The position numbers and the translations under genes are program-made. Shown here one piece after another: positions 6,887-16,025 of a stretch of 64,000 nt of DNA. This DNA is from Ornithinibacillus bavariensis. Its GTDB lineage: Bacteria; Bacillota; Bacilli; Bacillales; Amphibacillaceae. Position 1 is the stretch's first letter, and every line of letters starts with the position of its first letter. The stretch is taken from the NCBI RefSeq assembly GCF_018333235.1, contig NZ_BORP01000001.1, forward strand, positions 434,001 through 498,000, read 5' to 3'. The notes under the pieces are model-generated. The model ran no database searches and was not told where the DNA came from. It saw only the letters and a list, made by a program, of their open reading frames with translations.

Positions 6887-8569
6887 ATGAATTACAAACA
6901 AGAATTCGCAAATGCATTGGAACAAATATTGGATGGTGTACTATCGCTAGAGGAAATTTTAAGCATGATTGAAAAACCAAAGTTTAACCACATGGGTGAT
7001 TCCGCTTTTCCATGCTTTCAACTAGCGAAAATATATCGTCAATCCCCTAAAACTATTTCCGAGGAAATTACGCAAAAAGTGAACGTACCCCTGTTTGAAA
7101 AAGTGGAAGCAACAGGAGGATATGTGAATGTTTTTCTTAACAAGAAGTATGTAACAAAGCAGACCCTCGAATTAATTTTTTCGGAGAAAGAGCGATATGG
7201 ATCTTTCCATGTTGGATGTGGTAAAACGATAACCATTGATTATTCATCTCCTAATATCGCAAAGCCTTTTTCTATGGGCCATCTTCGTTCTACTGTTATT
7301 GGAAATTCTTTATCCTTGATAGCAGAAAAGCATGGATATCACGTTATCCGAATAAATCATCTAGGGGATTGGGGAACACAATTTGGCAAGCTAATCGTCG
7401 CTTACAAAAAATGGGGTGATGAGGAAAAAGTAAAAAGAAGCCCTATAAAAGAATTATTGGCCTTATACGTTAAATTTCATGAAGAAGCGGAAAAAGATCC
7501 TATATTGAATGATCTTGGACGAGAGGCATTCAAATTGCTTGAAAATGGTGATAAGGAAGCCATGGATCTGTGGGAATGGTTCCGGGATGAGTCATTAAAG
7601 GAATTTATGAAAATATATGATCTACTAGGGATAACCTTTGATTCCTATCATGGAGAGGCGTTTTATAATGATAAAATGGAGCAAGTTGTAGACCTGCTGA
7701 CAGAGAAAGGGCTACTGGTGGAATCGGATGGTGCAAATGTTGTGCAACTTGAAAATTTTCCACCATGCTTAATTAAAAAGCGAGATGGAACTACATTATA
7801 CGCAACGAGAGACTTAGCTGCAGCGATTTATCGTCAAGACAATTATCATTTTGACAAGTCAATTTATGTGGTTGGCAATGAACAAACCTTACATTTTAAA
7901 CAGCTATTTGCAGTACTTGAAAAATTAGGCTTCAGTTGGCAAAAAGGGATGACCCATGTGCCATTTGGGATGATTTTAAGAGATGGTAAAAAAATGTCCA
8001 CTCGTAAAGGCAAGGTAGTTTTACTGGAGAATGTGATTAAGGAAGCAATACAGTTAGCCTTAGCTAATATTGAAGAAAAGAATCCTAATTTAATTGATAA
8101 AGAGGAGATTGCTAAGCAAGTCGGTGTAGGAGCAATCATCTTCCATGATTTAAAAAATGGTCGCATGAATGATATTGAATTTTCATTAGAAGACATGCTT
8201 CGTTTTGAAGGAGAAACTGGTCCTTATGTACAATATACACATGCCCGCGCTGCTGCTTTATTAAGAAAGGGAAATTATGTACGAGAAACTGATTATAAAA
8301 TAGAGTTACATGATGAGGAAGCATGGCAAATTATAAAGGAATTACTTTCATTTCCAGAGGCGATTGAGAGAGCTATGTTAGGCCTTGATCCATCTCAAAT
8401 TGCAAAGTGCTTACTTGATTTATCGAAGGCGTTTAATAAATACTATGCTTCAGTAAAAATCTTAGAGGAATCTCATAAACAAGATCGATTGTCATTGGTA
8501 TTTGCTGTGAAAACTGTCTTAAAGGAAGGGCTACGTCTATTAGGAATACAAGCTCCAGAACAGATGTGA
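6887..8569 (+). CDS. argS: Arginyl-tRNA synthetase
   Basis: A 560-residue class I aminoacyl-tRNA synthetase that charges tRNA-Arg. It shows the N-terminal additional domain (about 1-110), the HIGH-type motif in SPNIAKPFSMGHLRS (120-134), the KMSTRKG signature near residue 370, and the C-terminal DALR anticodon-binding domain with GPYVQYTHARAAAL. GGAGGA precedes the ATG. Expression is under the T-box leader immediately upstream. Many Bacillaceae carry a second argS without a T-box; whether this is the only copy cannot be judged from the window. Confidence 0.95.
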   Translation: MNYKQEFANALEQILDGVLSLEEILSMIEKPKFNHMGDSAFPCFQLAKIYRQSPKTISEEITQKVNVPLFEKVEATGGYVNVFLNKKYVTKQTLELIFSEKERYGSFHVGCGKTITIDYSSPNIAKPFSMGHLRSTVIGNSLSLIAEKHGYHVIRINHLGDWGTQFGKLIVAYKKWGDEEKVKRSPIKELLALYVKFHEEAEKDPILNDLGREAFKLLENGDKEAMDLWEWFRDESLKEFMKIYDLLGITFDSYHGEAFYNDKMEQVVDLLTEKGLLVESDGANVVQLENFPPCLIKKRDGTTLYATRDLAAAIYRQDNYHFDKSIYVVGNEQTLHFKQLFAVLEKLGFSWQKGMTHVPFGMILRDGKKMSTRKGKVVLLENVIKEAIQLALANIEEKNPNLIDKEEIAKQVGVGAIIFHDLKNGRMNDIEFSLEDMLRFEGETGPYVQYTHARAAALLRKGNYVRETDYKIELHDEEAWQIIKELLSFPEAIERAMLGLDPSQIAKCLLDLSKAFNKYYASVKILEESHKQDRLSLVFAVKTVLKEGLRLLGIQAPEQM

Positions 8570-8668
8570 CTAAAGATACAAACAATAGTGATAGGGACGA
8601 TTAAAGTTGTTATAATAAGGTAATAAAAAAGATATAAACAACTATTTTTGAAGTAAGGGATGATAGGT

Positions 8669-9307
8669 TTGGCAGAAACTCACACATTTACAACCGGTGA
8701 AGAGGTTGCTAACGCGATAACACATGGGATAGGTGTATTGCTTAGTATAGCAGGCTTAGTTTTGCTCATTGTGTTTTCAGTTATGAATGGTACAGCTTTA
8801 CATGTAGTTAGTTTTACAATCTTCGGCTCTAGTATGGTGATTTTATACACTTCATCAACTTTAGTACACGCACTTCCAAAGGGGAAGGCAAAAGATTTAT
8901 TCGAAATTTTTGATCACTCTTCGATCTATTTATTTATTGCAGGTACGTATACGCCGTTCACTTTACTCGTTATTAAAGGTACGCTTGGCTGGACAATGTT
9001 TGGTATTGTTTGGGGGTTAGCTATTGCAGGGATTATCTTTAAGGCATTTTTTGTGAAGAAGTTTCTCGTCACCTCCACCATCCTCTATTTATTGATGGGC
9101 TGGATGGTTGTTATTGGCTGGAATCGCATTTTGGATAATGTTCCATATGGAGGAGTTGCATTACTTGTAGCTGGTGGTCTATGTTATACAGTTGGAACAA
9201 TATTCTATATGTGGCGTGGTTTTAAGTTTCACCACTTGGTATGGCATATATTTGTTTTAGCCGGCACTATCTGCCATTTCTTCAGTGTACTTTTATATTT
9301 AGTTTAA
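8669..9307 (+). CDS. yplQ: Hemolysin III / PAQR family membrane protein (YplQ-like)
   Basis: A 212-residue protein with seven transmembrane helices. It has the family N-terminus with GEEVANAITHGIG, the HALPKG and FDHSSIYLFIAGTYTPF motifs, and the C-terminal HHLVWHIFVLAGTICHF helix. The conserved histidines and the aspartate in FDH are the metal-site residues of the progestin/adipoQ receptor superfamily. Bacterial members are called hemolysin III, although their in vivo role is unclear. The TTG at 8669 is preferred over ATG 8660 because AAGGG is then 9 nt away and the protein begins as relatives do. Confidence 0.85.
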   Translation: MAETHTFTTGEEVANAITHGIGVLLSIAGLVLLIVFSVMNGTALHVVSFTIFGSSMVILYTSSTLVHALPKGKAKDLFEIFDHSSIYLFIAGTYTPFTLLVIKGTLGWTMFGIVWGLAIAGIIFKAFFVKKFLVTSTILYLLMGWMVVIGWNRILDNVPYGGVALLVAGGLCYTVGTIFYMWRGFKFHHLVWHIFVLAGTICHFFSVLLYLV

Positions 9308-9316
9308 CCTTTTGAG

Positions 9317-9357
9317 CACCCTTTAGAATTATTATTTTTCGAAAGGGTGTTTTTTTC
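9317..9357 (+). terminator. Intrinsic terminator after the hemolysin III gene
   Basis: CACCCTTT pairs with AAAGGGTG, followed by eight T. Confidence 0.8.
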
Positions 9358-9406
9358 TTGTTACCATTTTGATTTTCATGCGTTTAATTGTTGAGGGGAG
9401 GAGCTA

Positions 9407-9904
9407 ATGAAGCATACTATTAATAAAATTTATCAAGCATACTTTAACGATATATTTCATTTTCTCCTTTCTTTAAGTCAGAATTACCATACAGCAGAGG
9501 ATCTCGTACAGGAAACCTTTATCCGTGCACATCTTTATATTGAAACATATAAAGGAGAAAATATTAAGTCATGGCTATTTACAATAGCACATCATGTGTT
9601 TATCGACTATTACCGTAAACATAAAAAGATGATTATAAAGGATGAACGTTATTTTTCCTTTATATCTGATAAGAAGATAGGAACAGATGAAGAAATCATC
9701 GTACAAGAGGAAATTAATGAGGTTATTCGTCTAGTAGGAAATTTACCTGAGAAGCATAGGCTGGCAGTTCTTTTGCATGATATTCACGGCTTTTCTCAGT
9801 ATGAAGCAGCTAACGTAATGAATGTAAAGCAATCTTATTTTAAGGTCTTATTATTTAGAGGTCGACAGACAATAAGGCAGAGGAGGGCAAAGCATGACGG
9901 ATGA
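9407..9904 (+). CDS. sigM: ECF RNA polymerase sigma factor SigM-like
   Basis: A 165-residue extracytoplasmic-function sigma factor. Region 2 spans about residues 8-75 (HTAEDLVQETFIRAH, then WLFTIAHHVFIDYYRKHKK). Region 4 spans about 108-160 with an HTH of the GFSQYEAANVMNVKQSYFKVLLFRGRQ type. The order and sequence match Bacillus SigM, which answers cell-envelope and salt stress. The next gene encodes its YhdL-like anti-sigma factor and overlaps by 11 nt, indicating coupled translation. Confidence 0.85.
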   Translation: MKHTINKIYQAYFNDIFHFLLSLSQNYHTAEDLVQETFIRAHLYIETYKGENIKSWLFTIAHHVFIDYYRKHKKMIIKDERYFSFISDKKIGTDEEIIVQEEINEVIRLVGNLPEKHRLAVLLHDIHGFSQYEAANVMNVKQSYFKVLLFRGRQTIRQRRAKHDG

Positions 9905-11060
9905 TTTTAAACGAAAACTAGAAGACTATGAAAAAGGTGTATTATCAGAAAGCGAAATGGATGAAATAGAGAAGGAATTAGAGAAACTAGAAACATATCA
10001 AGAATATTTAGAAGAGAACACATCTGAAGAATCAACTGATTATCGTATGAATGAACAAAAACAACGGAAAATTTTACGATTAAGTAAATGGAAAGCAAGA
10101 TTTCAAACAGCATTTACCGCACTAGGTATTCTTATACTACTTACAATTGTATCCTCGGTGCTTACTTCTGTTTATTATGGCTGGGGGAAACCGGATCGGT
10201 CAGAGGTATTCAGAAATATCATCGATTATACATTAACGGTAACAAATCCATATGGGTATTACGGTAGTACAGATATTAATGTAAAGCCTTTCTTTGGTTT
10301 AGAGGCTAATCGTGATTTCAAGAAGGTTATTGGAGATGAAAATGTTGTCGTAGGTGAAATGAAGGTTAATTATATATTTTCGTTAATGGGGTATCCAGAG
10401 AATGAATATTATGGCAGGCTATCACAGGAAGGCCCGGCTTTTGTTTTTCCAGGTGTAGAGGAAGCAGGCTCTTCAGATTGGGACCAATTAGAAAAGCTTC
10501 CAGAAGGAACAGTTGTTTCTGCCTATGTTTCTTTTTCTAATCTTTTGGATACAGAGAAAGTGTTTCAGTTATTCAGTCAAAAAAATATGGAGTTAATTTG
10601 GTTTGCAGTTGATACCGGCTTCGAAGAAAATGATAAATTTAATGAGGGCATCATTCATGACCCCATTGGTTTTCCCAATTTTCCTATATGGCATGAGGAT
10701 GATATGATATTAGAATCTAGGGAGGAATCGAAGGGGTTCATTGGTGGTACAGTATCTGAGAGCTATTCATCTCCTGAGTATGAGGAAGGGAATGCTTCCT
10801 TATTACATCAACAGTTTTATAAAACCTTAAATTTTTTACAAGAGCATGAAAAGAAAGCAGACAAAATAATCTTTGGAAAATTAAGGCTAAAGGACCGAAT
10901 AGCCTATTTAGAAAAAAACGGTATTCATCATTATGGAGTCGTGATTACAGGACCAACTAAAGAAATACTCACCTTAAAAGATGAAAAATGGATAAGCAAT
11001 TTAGTGGTAGATGAGGTAGGATTCTGGAATTGGGGAAGCTGGCGCGAGGAGATAGAATAA
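9894..11060 (+). CDS. yhdL: Anti-sigma-M factor YhdL-like
   Basis: A 388-residue membrane-anchored anti-sigma factor. The acidic cytoplasmic N-terminus (1-70) should bind SigM, one transmembrane helix covers about 72-95, and a large extracytoplasmic part holds the Sigma_reg_N/C-type domains. The closing VDEVGFWNW segment and the ITGPTKEI motif closely match Bacillus YhdL. In Bacillus, YhdL and YhdK hold SigM at the membrane; no yhdK-like gene follows here, so this protein may act alone. The start overlaps sigM. Confidence 0.82.
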   Translation: MTDDFKRKLEDYEKGVLSESEMDEIEKELEKLETYQEYLEENTSEESTDYRMNEQKQRKILRLSKWKARFQTAFTALGILILLTIVSSVLTSVYYGWGKPDRSEVFRNIIDYTLTVTNPYGYYGSTDINVKPFFGLEANRDFKKVIGDENVVVGEMKVNYIFSLMGYPENEYYGRLSQEGPAFVFPGVEEAGSSDWDQLEKLPEGTVVSAYVSFSNLLDTEKVFQLFSQKNMELIWFAVDTGFEENDKFNEGIIHDPIGFPNFPIWHEDDMILESREESKGFIGGTVSESYSSPEYEEGNASLLHQQFYKTLNFLQEHEKKADKIIFGKLRLKDRIAYLEKNGIHHYGVVITGPTKEILTLKDEKWISNLVVDEVGFWNWGSWREEIE

Positions 11061-11124
11061 AAGATCATTCATTTGGGAATGATTCTAAACGGAACTGATG
11101 ATAAATGATTATTTTGATGAAATT

Positions 11125-11158
11125 GGAGTTAAGAGCCTCTGCTTTTAACTCCTTTTAT
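11125..11158 (+). terminator. Terminator of the sigM-yhdL operon
   Basis: GGAGTTAA and TTAACTCC form the stem, followed by TTTTATTATT. Confidence 0.7.
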
Positions 11159-11243
11159 TATTCTAAAGATAAATTTTTATAATTTTCGATTATCTATTTA
11201 GTGGTACGATTTCTTTTGTGTTAAAGTAGAGGAGGAATACGTT

Positions 11244-11261
11244 ATGCCCACCTTAAAATAA
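11244..11261 (+). CDS. Five-codon micro-ORF before the methyltransferase gene
   Basis: GAGGAGGA is followed after 6 nt by ATG CCC ACC TTA AAA TAA, encoding MPTLK. A second ribosome site (GGGAGAG) lies right after its stop and serves the methyltransferase ATG 13 nt downstream. It may be a leader peptide that keeps ribosomes near the second start, or the remnant of an earlier start. No attenuator hairpin is evident. Confidence 0.3.
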   Translation: MPTLK

Positions 11262-11274
11262 GGGAGAGCTAGCC

Positions 11275-11886
11275 ATGAAACAGGAGAAGCTAATTAGGAA
11301 ATATGATAAACAAGTATCGGCCTATGAAAATAATCGGGATAACCCTACCCTTGTAAAATGGAGAAGTAGAATTATACCAGACGCTTATGGTAGCGTATTG
11401 GAAATTGGGATTGGAGTAGGTGCGAATTTCGCCTATTACGAAAGGGAAAAGGTCAATGAGCTATTAGGGGTAGACTTTAGTAAAGAGATGATTAGAGGTG
11501 CAGAAAGAGAAGCATCCAAGCATCATATAAAGACCAGTTTTATAAATAAAGATATTCGTCATGTACAATTCGAATCCAATTCGTTCGACTCCATTGTTTC
11601 GACTTTAACCTTGTGCGGCTATCCGAATCCTGTTGATACGTTGAACAAAATAAATGATTGGTGCAGGAAAGATGGTAAAGTATTGTTGATGGAGCATGGA
11701 TTAAGTACGAATCCATTTCTTTCAGTCACACAAAAGATAGTGGATCCTCTTTTCAATAAAGTTTCTGGTTGCCATTGTAACCGAAATATGATTAAGCTAG
11801 TGGAGAAATCTAGACTGCAAATTGAGCGTGTAGAAAGATATTGGTCTGGAATTATTTGTTTAATATGGGCAAGGCCACGTGAATGA
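11275..11886 (+). CDS. Class I SAM-dependent methyltransferase (UbiE/METTL7-like)
   Basis: A 203-residue Rossmann-fold methyltransferase. Motif I is LEIGIGVGANF (about 42-52), followed by the acidic loop LLGVDFSKEM, motif post-II with SIVSTLTLCGYPN, and a C-terminal MEHGLSTN...CHCNRN section seen in METTL7-type enzymes. The substrate is probably a small lipid-like or thiol compound, but this is not evident from the sequence. No operon partner is obvious; the alkyltransferase-like gene follows 72 bp later and could be cotranscribed. Confidence 0.75.
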   Translation: MKQEKLIRKYDKQVSAYENNRDNPTLVKWRSRIIPDAYGSVLEIGIGVGANFAYYEREKVNELLGVDFSKEMIRGAEREASKHHIKTSFINKDIRHVQFESNSFDSIVSTLTLCGYPNPVDTLNKINDWCRKDGKVLLMEHGLSTNPFLSVTQKIVDPLFNKVSGCHCNRNMIKLVEKSRLQIERVERYWSGIICLIWARPRE

Positions 11887-11958
11887 ACCTCTGTCGAAAA
11901 AGACGATTAAGACTAAGACTGCTTAATTTATGAGAAGACAACCATTGGAGGAACAACA

Positions 11959-12279
11959 ATGACACCGTTTACTGAGAGAGTCATCCAACTAATTCAAAAC
12001 ATCCCAGAAGGTAAAGTAGCAACATATGGTCAGATTGCAAGCTTGGCAGGGTCGCCAAGAGCTGCACGGCAAGTAGTACGAATCCTTCATTCGATGAGTA
12101 AGAAGTATCAGCTTCCTTGGCATCGAGTAATCAATGCGCAAGGGAAAATTGGGTTGAAAGATGAACAATCTTATTATGAGCAGCTGATGAGACTTGAGGC
12201 GGAAGGGATAGCATTTGGACAACATGATTGGATCGATTTAGAAATATTTCAATGGAAGACTGACAAAGATAGATGTTAG
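11959..12279 (+). CDS. Alkyltransferase-like protein (ATL, catalytic Cys replaced by Trp)
   Basis: A 106-residue MGMT-family DNA-binding domain. The active-site PCHRV of O6-alkylguanine transferase reads PWHRV (residues 53-57), so the acceptor cysteine is Trp54. The arginine-finger helix SPRAARQVVR and the helix-turn-helix are kept. ATL proteins bind O6-alkylguanine without repairing it and hand the lesion to nucleotide excision repair. GGAGG precedes the ATG. The assignment is firm on motif grounds. Confidence 0.88.
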   Translation: MTPFTERVIQLIQNIPEGKVATYGQIASLAGSPRAARQVVRILHSMSKKYQLPWHRVINAQGKIGLKDEQSYYEQLMRLEAEGIAFGQHDWIDLEIFQWKTDKDRC

Positions 12280-12413
12280 GGGGGATTGTGTGGCTTTTAT
12301 GATATCTATTTTTGAATCTATCTCAGCAAATATATACTCGTTTTAAAAATACATAGCATGGTACAATAAAATACATAACCTGAAAAATTGCTTATTAAAG
12401 CATTGAATATGAA

Positions 12414-12467
12414 ACGCTTATGAGTTTGAAAGGGCATTATTTAACCCCATCAAATCCATAAGCGTAT
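12414..12467 (-). terminator. Terminator hairpin after yfmM
   Basis: ACGCTTATG and CATAAGCGT arms, with a secondary TTTGA/TCAAA pairing, lie just past the yfmM stop on the minus strand. The stem is long but imperfect. Confidence 0.55.
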
Positions 12468-12471
12468 TAGC

Positions 12472-14028
12472 TTAAAATACCTTTGTAGTCCAATCCTCAC
12501 AATTCCACATATCCGTTACTACCCCATCATAAAAGTCGGGCTCATGGGAGATGAGAAGAACACTACCTTTATATTCTTTTAGTGCTCGCTTTAATTCTTC
12601 TTTTGCATCTGGGTCTAAGTGGTTTGTCGGTTCATCGAGTACAAGTAAATTTGTTTCACGGTTAATTAATTTACATAGACGAACTTTGGCTTTTTCCCCA
12701 CCACTGAGCACTTGGATCTTACTTTCAATATGCTTCGTAGTTAGACCACACTTTGCAAGAGCTGCACGTACCTCATATTGTGTGAAATGGGGAAATTCAT
12801 CCCATATTTCTTGTATACAAGTATTGTTATTTTCGGACTTAATCTCCTGTTCAAAATAACCGATATGAAGGTTTTCACCTAATTGAACACTACCGGAAAC
12901 AGGAGTAATTTCTCCTAAAATACTTTTAAGAAGGGTCGTTTTACCAATTCCATTTGCCCCGTAGAGAGCAATTTTTTGACCACGCTCCATCGATAAATTT
13001 AACGAGCGAGATAAAGGTTCACCATATCCAATCACAAGGTCCTTTGTCTCAAACAAGTATTTTCCTGGTGTACGGGCAAGTTTAAAATTAAATTCTGGCT
13101 TTGGCTTCTCTACATCCAGTTCAATTACGTCCATTTTGTCGAGCTTCTTCTGACGGGACATGGCCATCCTTGCAGTAGCTGCATTGGCCTTATTACGTGC
13201 AACAAAGTCTTTTAAGTTGGCGATTTCTTTTTGTTGTTTTTTATAGGCTGCAACTTGCTGCTGTTTTTTAAGCTCATATAAGCGTAAGAATTCATTGTAG
13301 TCGCCAGGATATCTAGTAAGTTCTTGATTCTCCACATGATAAATCAGATTGACGACACTATTTAAAAATGGAATATCGTGAGACACTAAAATAAAAGCAT
13401 GATCATAGTTTTGTAAATAGCTTTTTAGCCATTCGATATGCTCGAAATCTAAATAGTTGGTTGGCTCATCAAGAAGTAATATCTCGGGCTTTTCTAATAG
13501 TAATTTAGCTAACAGTACTTTGGTACGCTGACCACCACTTAAATCATGTACATCCCGGTCAAGTCCGAAATCATTTAACCCGAGTCCATTGGCTACTTCC
13601 TCGACCTTTGCATCGATTGTATAAAAATCGTTGTTCGTTAAGGTATCCTGCATTCTACCTGTATCTTCTAGAAGTTTTTCCAATTCCTCTGGTGAAGCCT
13701 CTCCCATTTTGGCAAATAGCTGATTCATCTCTGCTTCCAAATCATATAAATATTGAAAGGCAGTTCGTAACACATCTCGGATTGACATTCCTTGTTTTAA
13801 GACTGCGTGTTGATCTAAGTAACCAACACGGATATGTTTTGCCCAAGTTACGTTACCAGCATCTGGTTCTAATTTTCCAGTAATAATATTCATAAAAATG
13901 GATTTACCCTCACCGTTTGCCCCGATAAGACCAATATGCTCACCTTGTAATAATCGAAAGGAAACATTCTCAAATATTGCACGGTCACCAAATCCGTGAC
14001 TTAAATCTTTTACTGTTAATAAGCTCAT
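12472..14028 (-). CDS. yfmM: ABC-F family ribosome-associated ATPase YfmM
   Basis: A 518-residue soluble protein with two ABC nucleotide-binding domains and no membrane segments. Domain 1 has Walker A GANGEGKS, signature LSGGQ and Walker B LLLDEPTNYLD. Domain 2 has GANGIGKTT, LSGGEKAK and LVLDEPTNHLD. The linker between them (about 240-310) is the basic helical interdomain arm that reaches the ribosomal P/E site. ABC-F proteins rescue or protect stalled ribosomes; close resemblance to B. subtilis YfmM supports the name. The ATG at 14028 follows AAAGGTG; an extension to 14115 lacks a ribosome site. The residue after Walker A GKS in domain 1 is Ile, where Thr is common. Confidence 0.88.
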   Translation of the reverse strand: MSLLTVKDLSHGFGDRAIFENVSFRLLQGEHIGLIGANGEGKSIFMNIITGKLEPDAGNVTWAKHIRVGYLDQHAVLKQGMSIRDVLRTAFQYLYDLEAEMNQLFAKMGEASPEELEKLLEDTGRMQDTLTNNDFYTIDAKVEEVANGLGLNDFGLDRDVHDLSGGQRTKVLLAKLLLEKPEILLLDEPTNYLDFEHIEWLKSYLQNYDHAFILVSHDIPFLNSVVNLIYHVENQELTRYPGDYNEFLRLYELKKQQQVAAYKKQQKEIANLKDFVARNKANAATARMAMSRQKKLDKMDVIELDVEKPKPEFNFKLARTPGKYLFETKDLVIGYGEPLSRSLNLSMERGQKIALYGANGIGKTTLLKSILGEITPVSGSVQLGENLHIGYFEQEIKSENNNTCIQEIWDEFPHFTQYEVRAALAKCGLTTKHIESKIQVLSGGEKAKVRLCKLINRETNLLVLDEPTNHLDPDAKEELKRALKEYKGSVLLISHEPDFYDGVVTDMWNCEDWTTKVF

Positions 14029-14122
14029 AATGATAACACCTTTTCTTTTTTTCAATACATTCTCTCCTATTATACGGTTCAAGCTCGGGGAAAGAAAGAA
14101 AATTTTAATGTTCAATAAGGTA

Positions 14123-14152
14123 TTGTTACCAGATACTAATACTTGGTATAAT
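14123..14152 (+). promoter_or_regulatory. Predicted sigma-A promoter of degV
   Basis: TTGTTA (14123-14128) and TATAAT (14147-14152) with an 18-bp spacer lie in the divergent gap between yfmM and the degV-family gene. Confidence 0.5.
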
Positions 14153-14205
14153 ATTCTATAATTGTAGCTTAAAAATTATCAAATGAGTTAGAATGGGGGA
14201 CATGT

Positions 14206-15054
14206 ATGCCAACAAAGAAGATTGCTTTTGTTACAGATAGTACTGTATTTTTGACCGATGAGCTGAAAGCCCATCCAGATATTTATGTAGTCCCGATTGT
14301 CATTATTTCAAATGGAGAAGAATATGAAGATGGTATCGATTTAACCTCAGAAAAGTTATATGAAATCATTCGTACAGAAAAAGAGGTTCCCAAAACCTCA
14401 CAGCCAAACATTGGTAAATTTAAAACGCTTTATGAACAATTAAAGGAAGAATATGATCAAGTAATTGCCATACATGTTTCATCTAAATTAAGTGGAACAA
14501 TCTCTAGTTCTATGGCAGGTAAGGATGCAGCTGGATTTGAAGTGGAAGTAGTAGATTCTTATTCTCTTTCTTTTGCGATAACTAGTTTACTAGAAAGGGG
14601 ACTGGAGCTTTCCGAAGAAGGTAAAGATGCCAAAGAAATTGCAAATGAGCTTCGTCATATGACAAAAGGACAAAGGAATCTAATATTACTAAGCACACTG
14701 GAACAGCTATTCAAAGGTGGTAGAATGTCAAGTACCCAATTTGTATTAGGCAACCTGCTAAAGATAAAGCCTATTTTATCGATTGGGCCTGATGGTGAAC
14801 TAGGGCTAAAAGAACGAATTAGATCGGAGAAAAAGGCAACTCGTAGAATTATAGAATTATTGAAAGCGTCAGCTGAAAAATATTCTGTTAGAAGAATAAA
14901 TATTGCCAATGCTAATGCAATAGAGAAAGCGGTAGCGTTAAAAGAAATGCTACAAAGCGAGATGCCCAATGTTGATATTAGAATAGGTGAAGTAAGCTCT
15001 TCGTTAGCGGTTCATGCAGGAGAAGGGGCAATTGCTGTTTTTTGGAATATATAA
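14206..15054 (+). CDS. DegV family fatty-acid-binding protein
   Basis: A 282-residue DegV protein. It starts IAFVTDSTVFLTDEL and carries the TSQPNIGKF motif (around 64-72) and the HVSSKLSGTISS segment that cradle the lipid carboxylate. The C-terminal domain includes KGGRMS and the KPILSI strand. These are FakB-type subunits that present fatty acids to the kinase FakA, which is encoded elsewhere. Bacillaceae usually carry several DegV paralogues with different fatty acid preference. It is a single gene with its own promoter and terminator. Confidence 0.9.
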   Translation: MPTKKIAFVTDSTVFLTDELKAHPDIYVVPIVIISNGEEYEDGIDLTSEKLYEIIRTEKEVPKTSQPNIGKFKTLYEQLKEEYDQVIAIHVSSKLSGTISSSMAGKDAAGFEVEVVDSYSLSFAITSLLERGLELSEEGKDAKEIANELRHMTKGQRNLILLSTLEQLFKGGRMSSTQFVLGNLLKIKPILSIGPDGELGLKERIRSEKKATRRIIELLKASAEKYSVRRINIANANAIEKAVALKEMLQSEMPNVDIRIGEVSSSLAVHAGEGAIAVFWNI

Positions 15055-15059
15055 GTAGA

Positions 15060-15088
15060 CGACATAGGTGAATGCCTATGTCGTTTGT
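15060..15088 (+). terminator. Terminator between degV and the convergent small gene
   Basis: CGACATAGG pairs with CCTATGTCG, then TTTG; it may serve both convergent genes. Confidence 0.55.
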
Positions 15089-15090
15089 AG

Positions 15091-15402
15091 TTATTTTTCA
15101 TAGCGTAAGTAATTATAATTAGATGTAGGAATCCGAATAATAACATTACCTTCTTTGTCTTTATGAATTTCATATTCTCGATATGTTTCTATAATATAAT
15201 CTTCTTCTTCCTTCATATCCTCAAGGATAAATTCATAGGTGGTTGCGACATATTTTTTATCGATCTGTGCGTCTGCATCTATCGTGTCCTCATTTGCGAA
15301 TTGATAATACCATGAATTCTCTATTTTACCAGCAGGATCGTCAATAAGACATGTAAATATAAGCACTAATAATGCTCCAAGCATGGAAATTTTAGTTTTC
15401 AT
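15091..15402 (-). CDS. Hypothetical exported protein
   Basis: A 103-residue protein with an N-terminal hydrophobic segment (residues 5-19). A cysteine follows at about residue 19 (LIFTC), a weak lipobox, so it may be a lipoprotein. The mature part is acidic with alternating YEFI/YIIETYREYEI strands. The family is not recognised. The ATG at 15402 follows GGAG by 7 nt; the longer in-frame extension to 15450 lacks a ribosome site. Confidence 0.55.
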   Translation of the reverse strand: MKTKISMLGALLVLIFTCLIDDPAGKIENSWYYQFANEDTIDADAQIDKKYVATTYEFILEDMKEEEDYIIETYREYEIHKDKEGNVIIRIPTSNYNYLRYEK

Positions 15403-15509
15403 ATCTCTACTCCTTTCATATTTTTTTACTAATATATATGCATGTCCCATGTAATTAATTGATAAATTGGTTAAAATGGTGATGAATGAGTTGGAAAGGG
15501 GAGAAAAGT

Positions 15510-15983
15510 ATGTATCGAAAAGTTGAAGATTTTTTACAGGACTGGAATCACGAAATGGAAGGGACCCTACGTGTACTTAAGGCAATGACTGATGAAAAAC
15601 TTAATCAATCCATTGTGGATGGGCATAACACGTTAGGGTGGCTTGGATGGCATTTGGCGACAGCACCAGCATTTTTCTGTGGTGAAGTAGGATTAACAGT
15701 TACGCCAGCAGGTGGTCCAAAGGATGTACCGAATAATGCTGAGGAAATTGTGCAAGCATATAAGAAGATTTCCGAAGATGTTATCCAAGAGGTTCGGACT
15801 TTTACAGATGGTCAATTAGAGGAGACAGTTCAAAGCTTTGGGGGGCAAATCCAGAGGGGAACACTATTACGTAAGATGATTGATCACCAGACCCATCATC
15901 GTGGCCAAATGACAGTTTTACTAAGACAGGCAGGCTTAAAGGTTCCCGGTGTTATGGGGCCAACGAGAGAGGAACAAATGTAG
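15510..15983 (+). CDS. DinB family protein
   Basis: A 157-residue four-helix DinB/YfiT-like protein. The metal-binding histidine pattern is visible as GWLGWHLATAP (around residue 51) and HQTHHRGQM (around 130). Such proteins resemble thiol transferases that use bacillithiol, but the substrate is unknown. The start is set by AAGGGGAG upstream. A strong terminator directly follows. Confidence 0.8.
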   Translation: MYRKVEDFLQDWNHEMEGTLRVLKAMTDEKLNQSIVDGHNTLGWLGWHLATAPAFFCGEVGLTVTPAGGPKDVPNNAEEIVQAYKKISEDVIQEVRTFTDGQLEETVQSFGGQIQRGTLLRKMIDHQTHHRGQMTVLLRQAGLKVPGVMGPTREEQM

Positions 15984-15988
15984 GTGTA

Positions 15989-16023
15989 AAGAAGGCTAAT
16001 TTATTAGATTAGCCTTCTTTTTT
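15989..16023 (+). terminator. Intrinsic terminator after dinB-like gene
   Basis: AAGAAGGCTAAT and ATTAGCCTTCTT form a perfect 12-bp stem with seven T. Confidence 0.88.
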
Positions 16024-16025
16024 GT

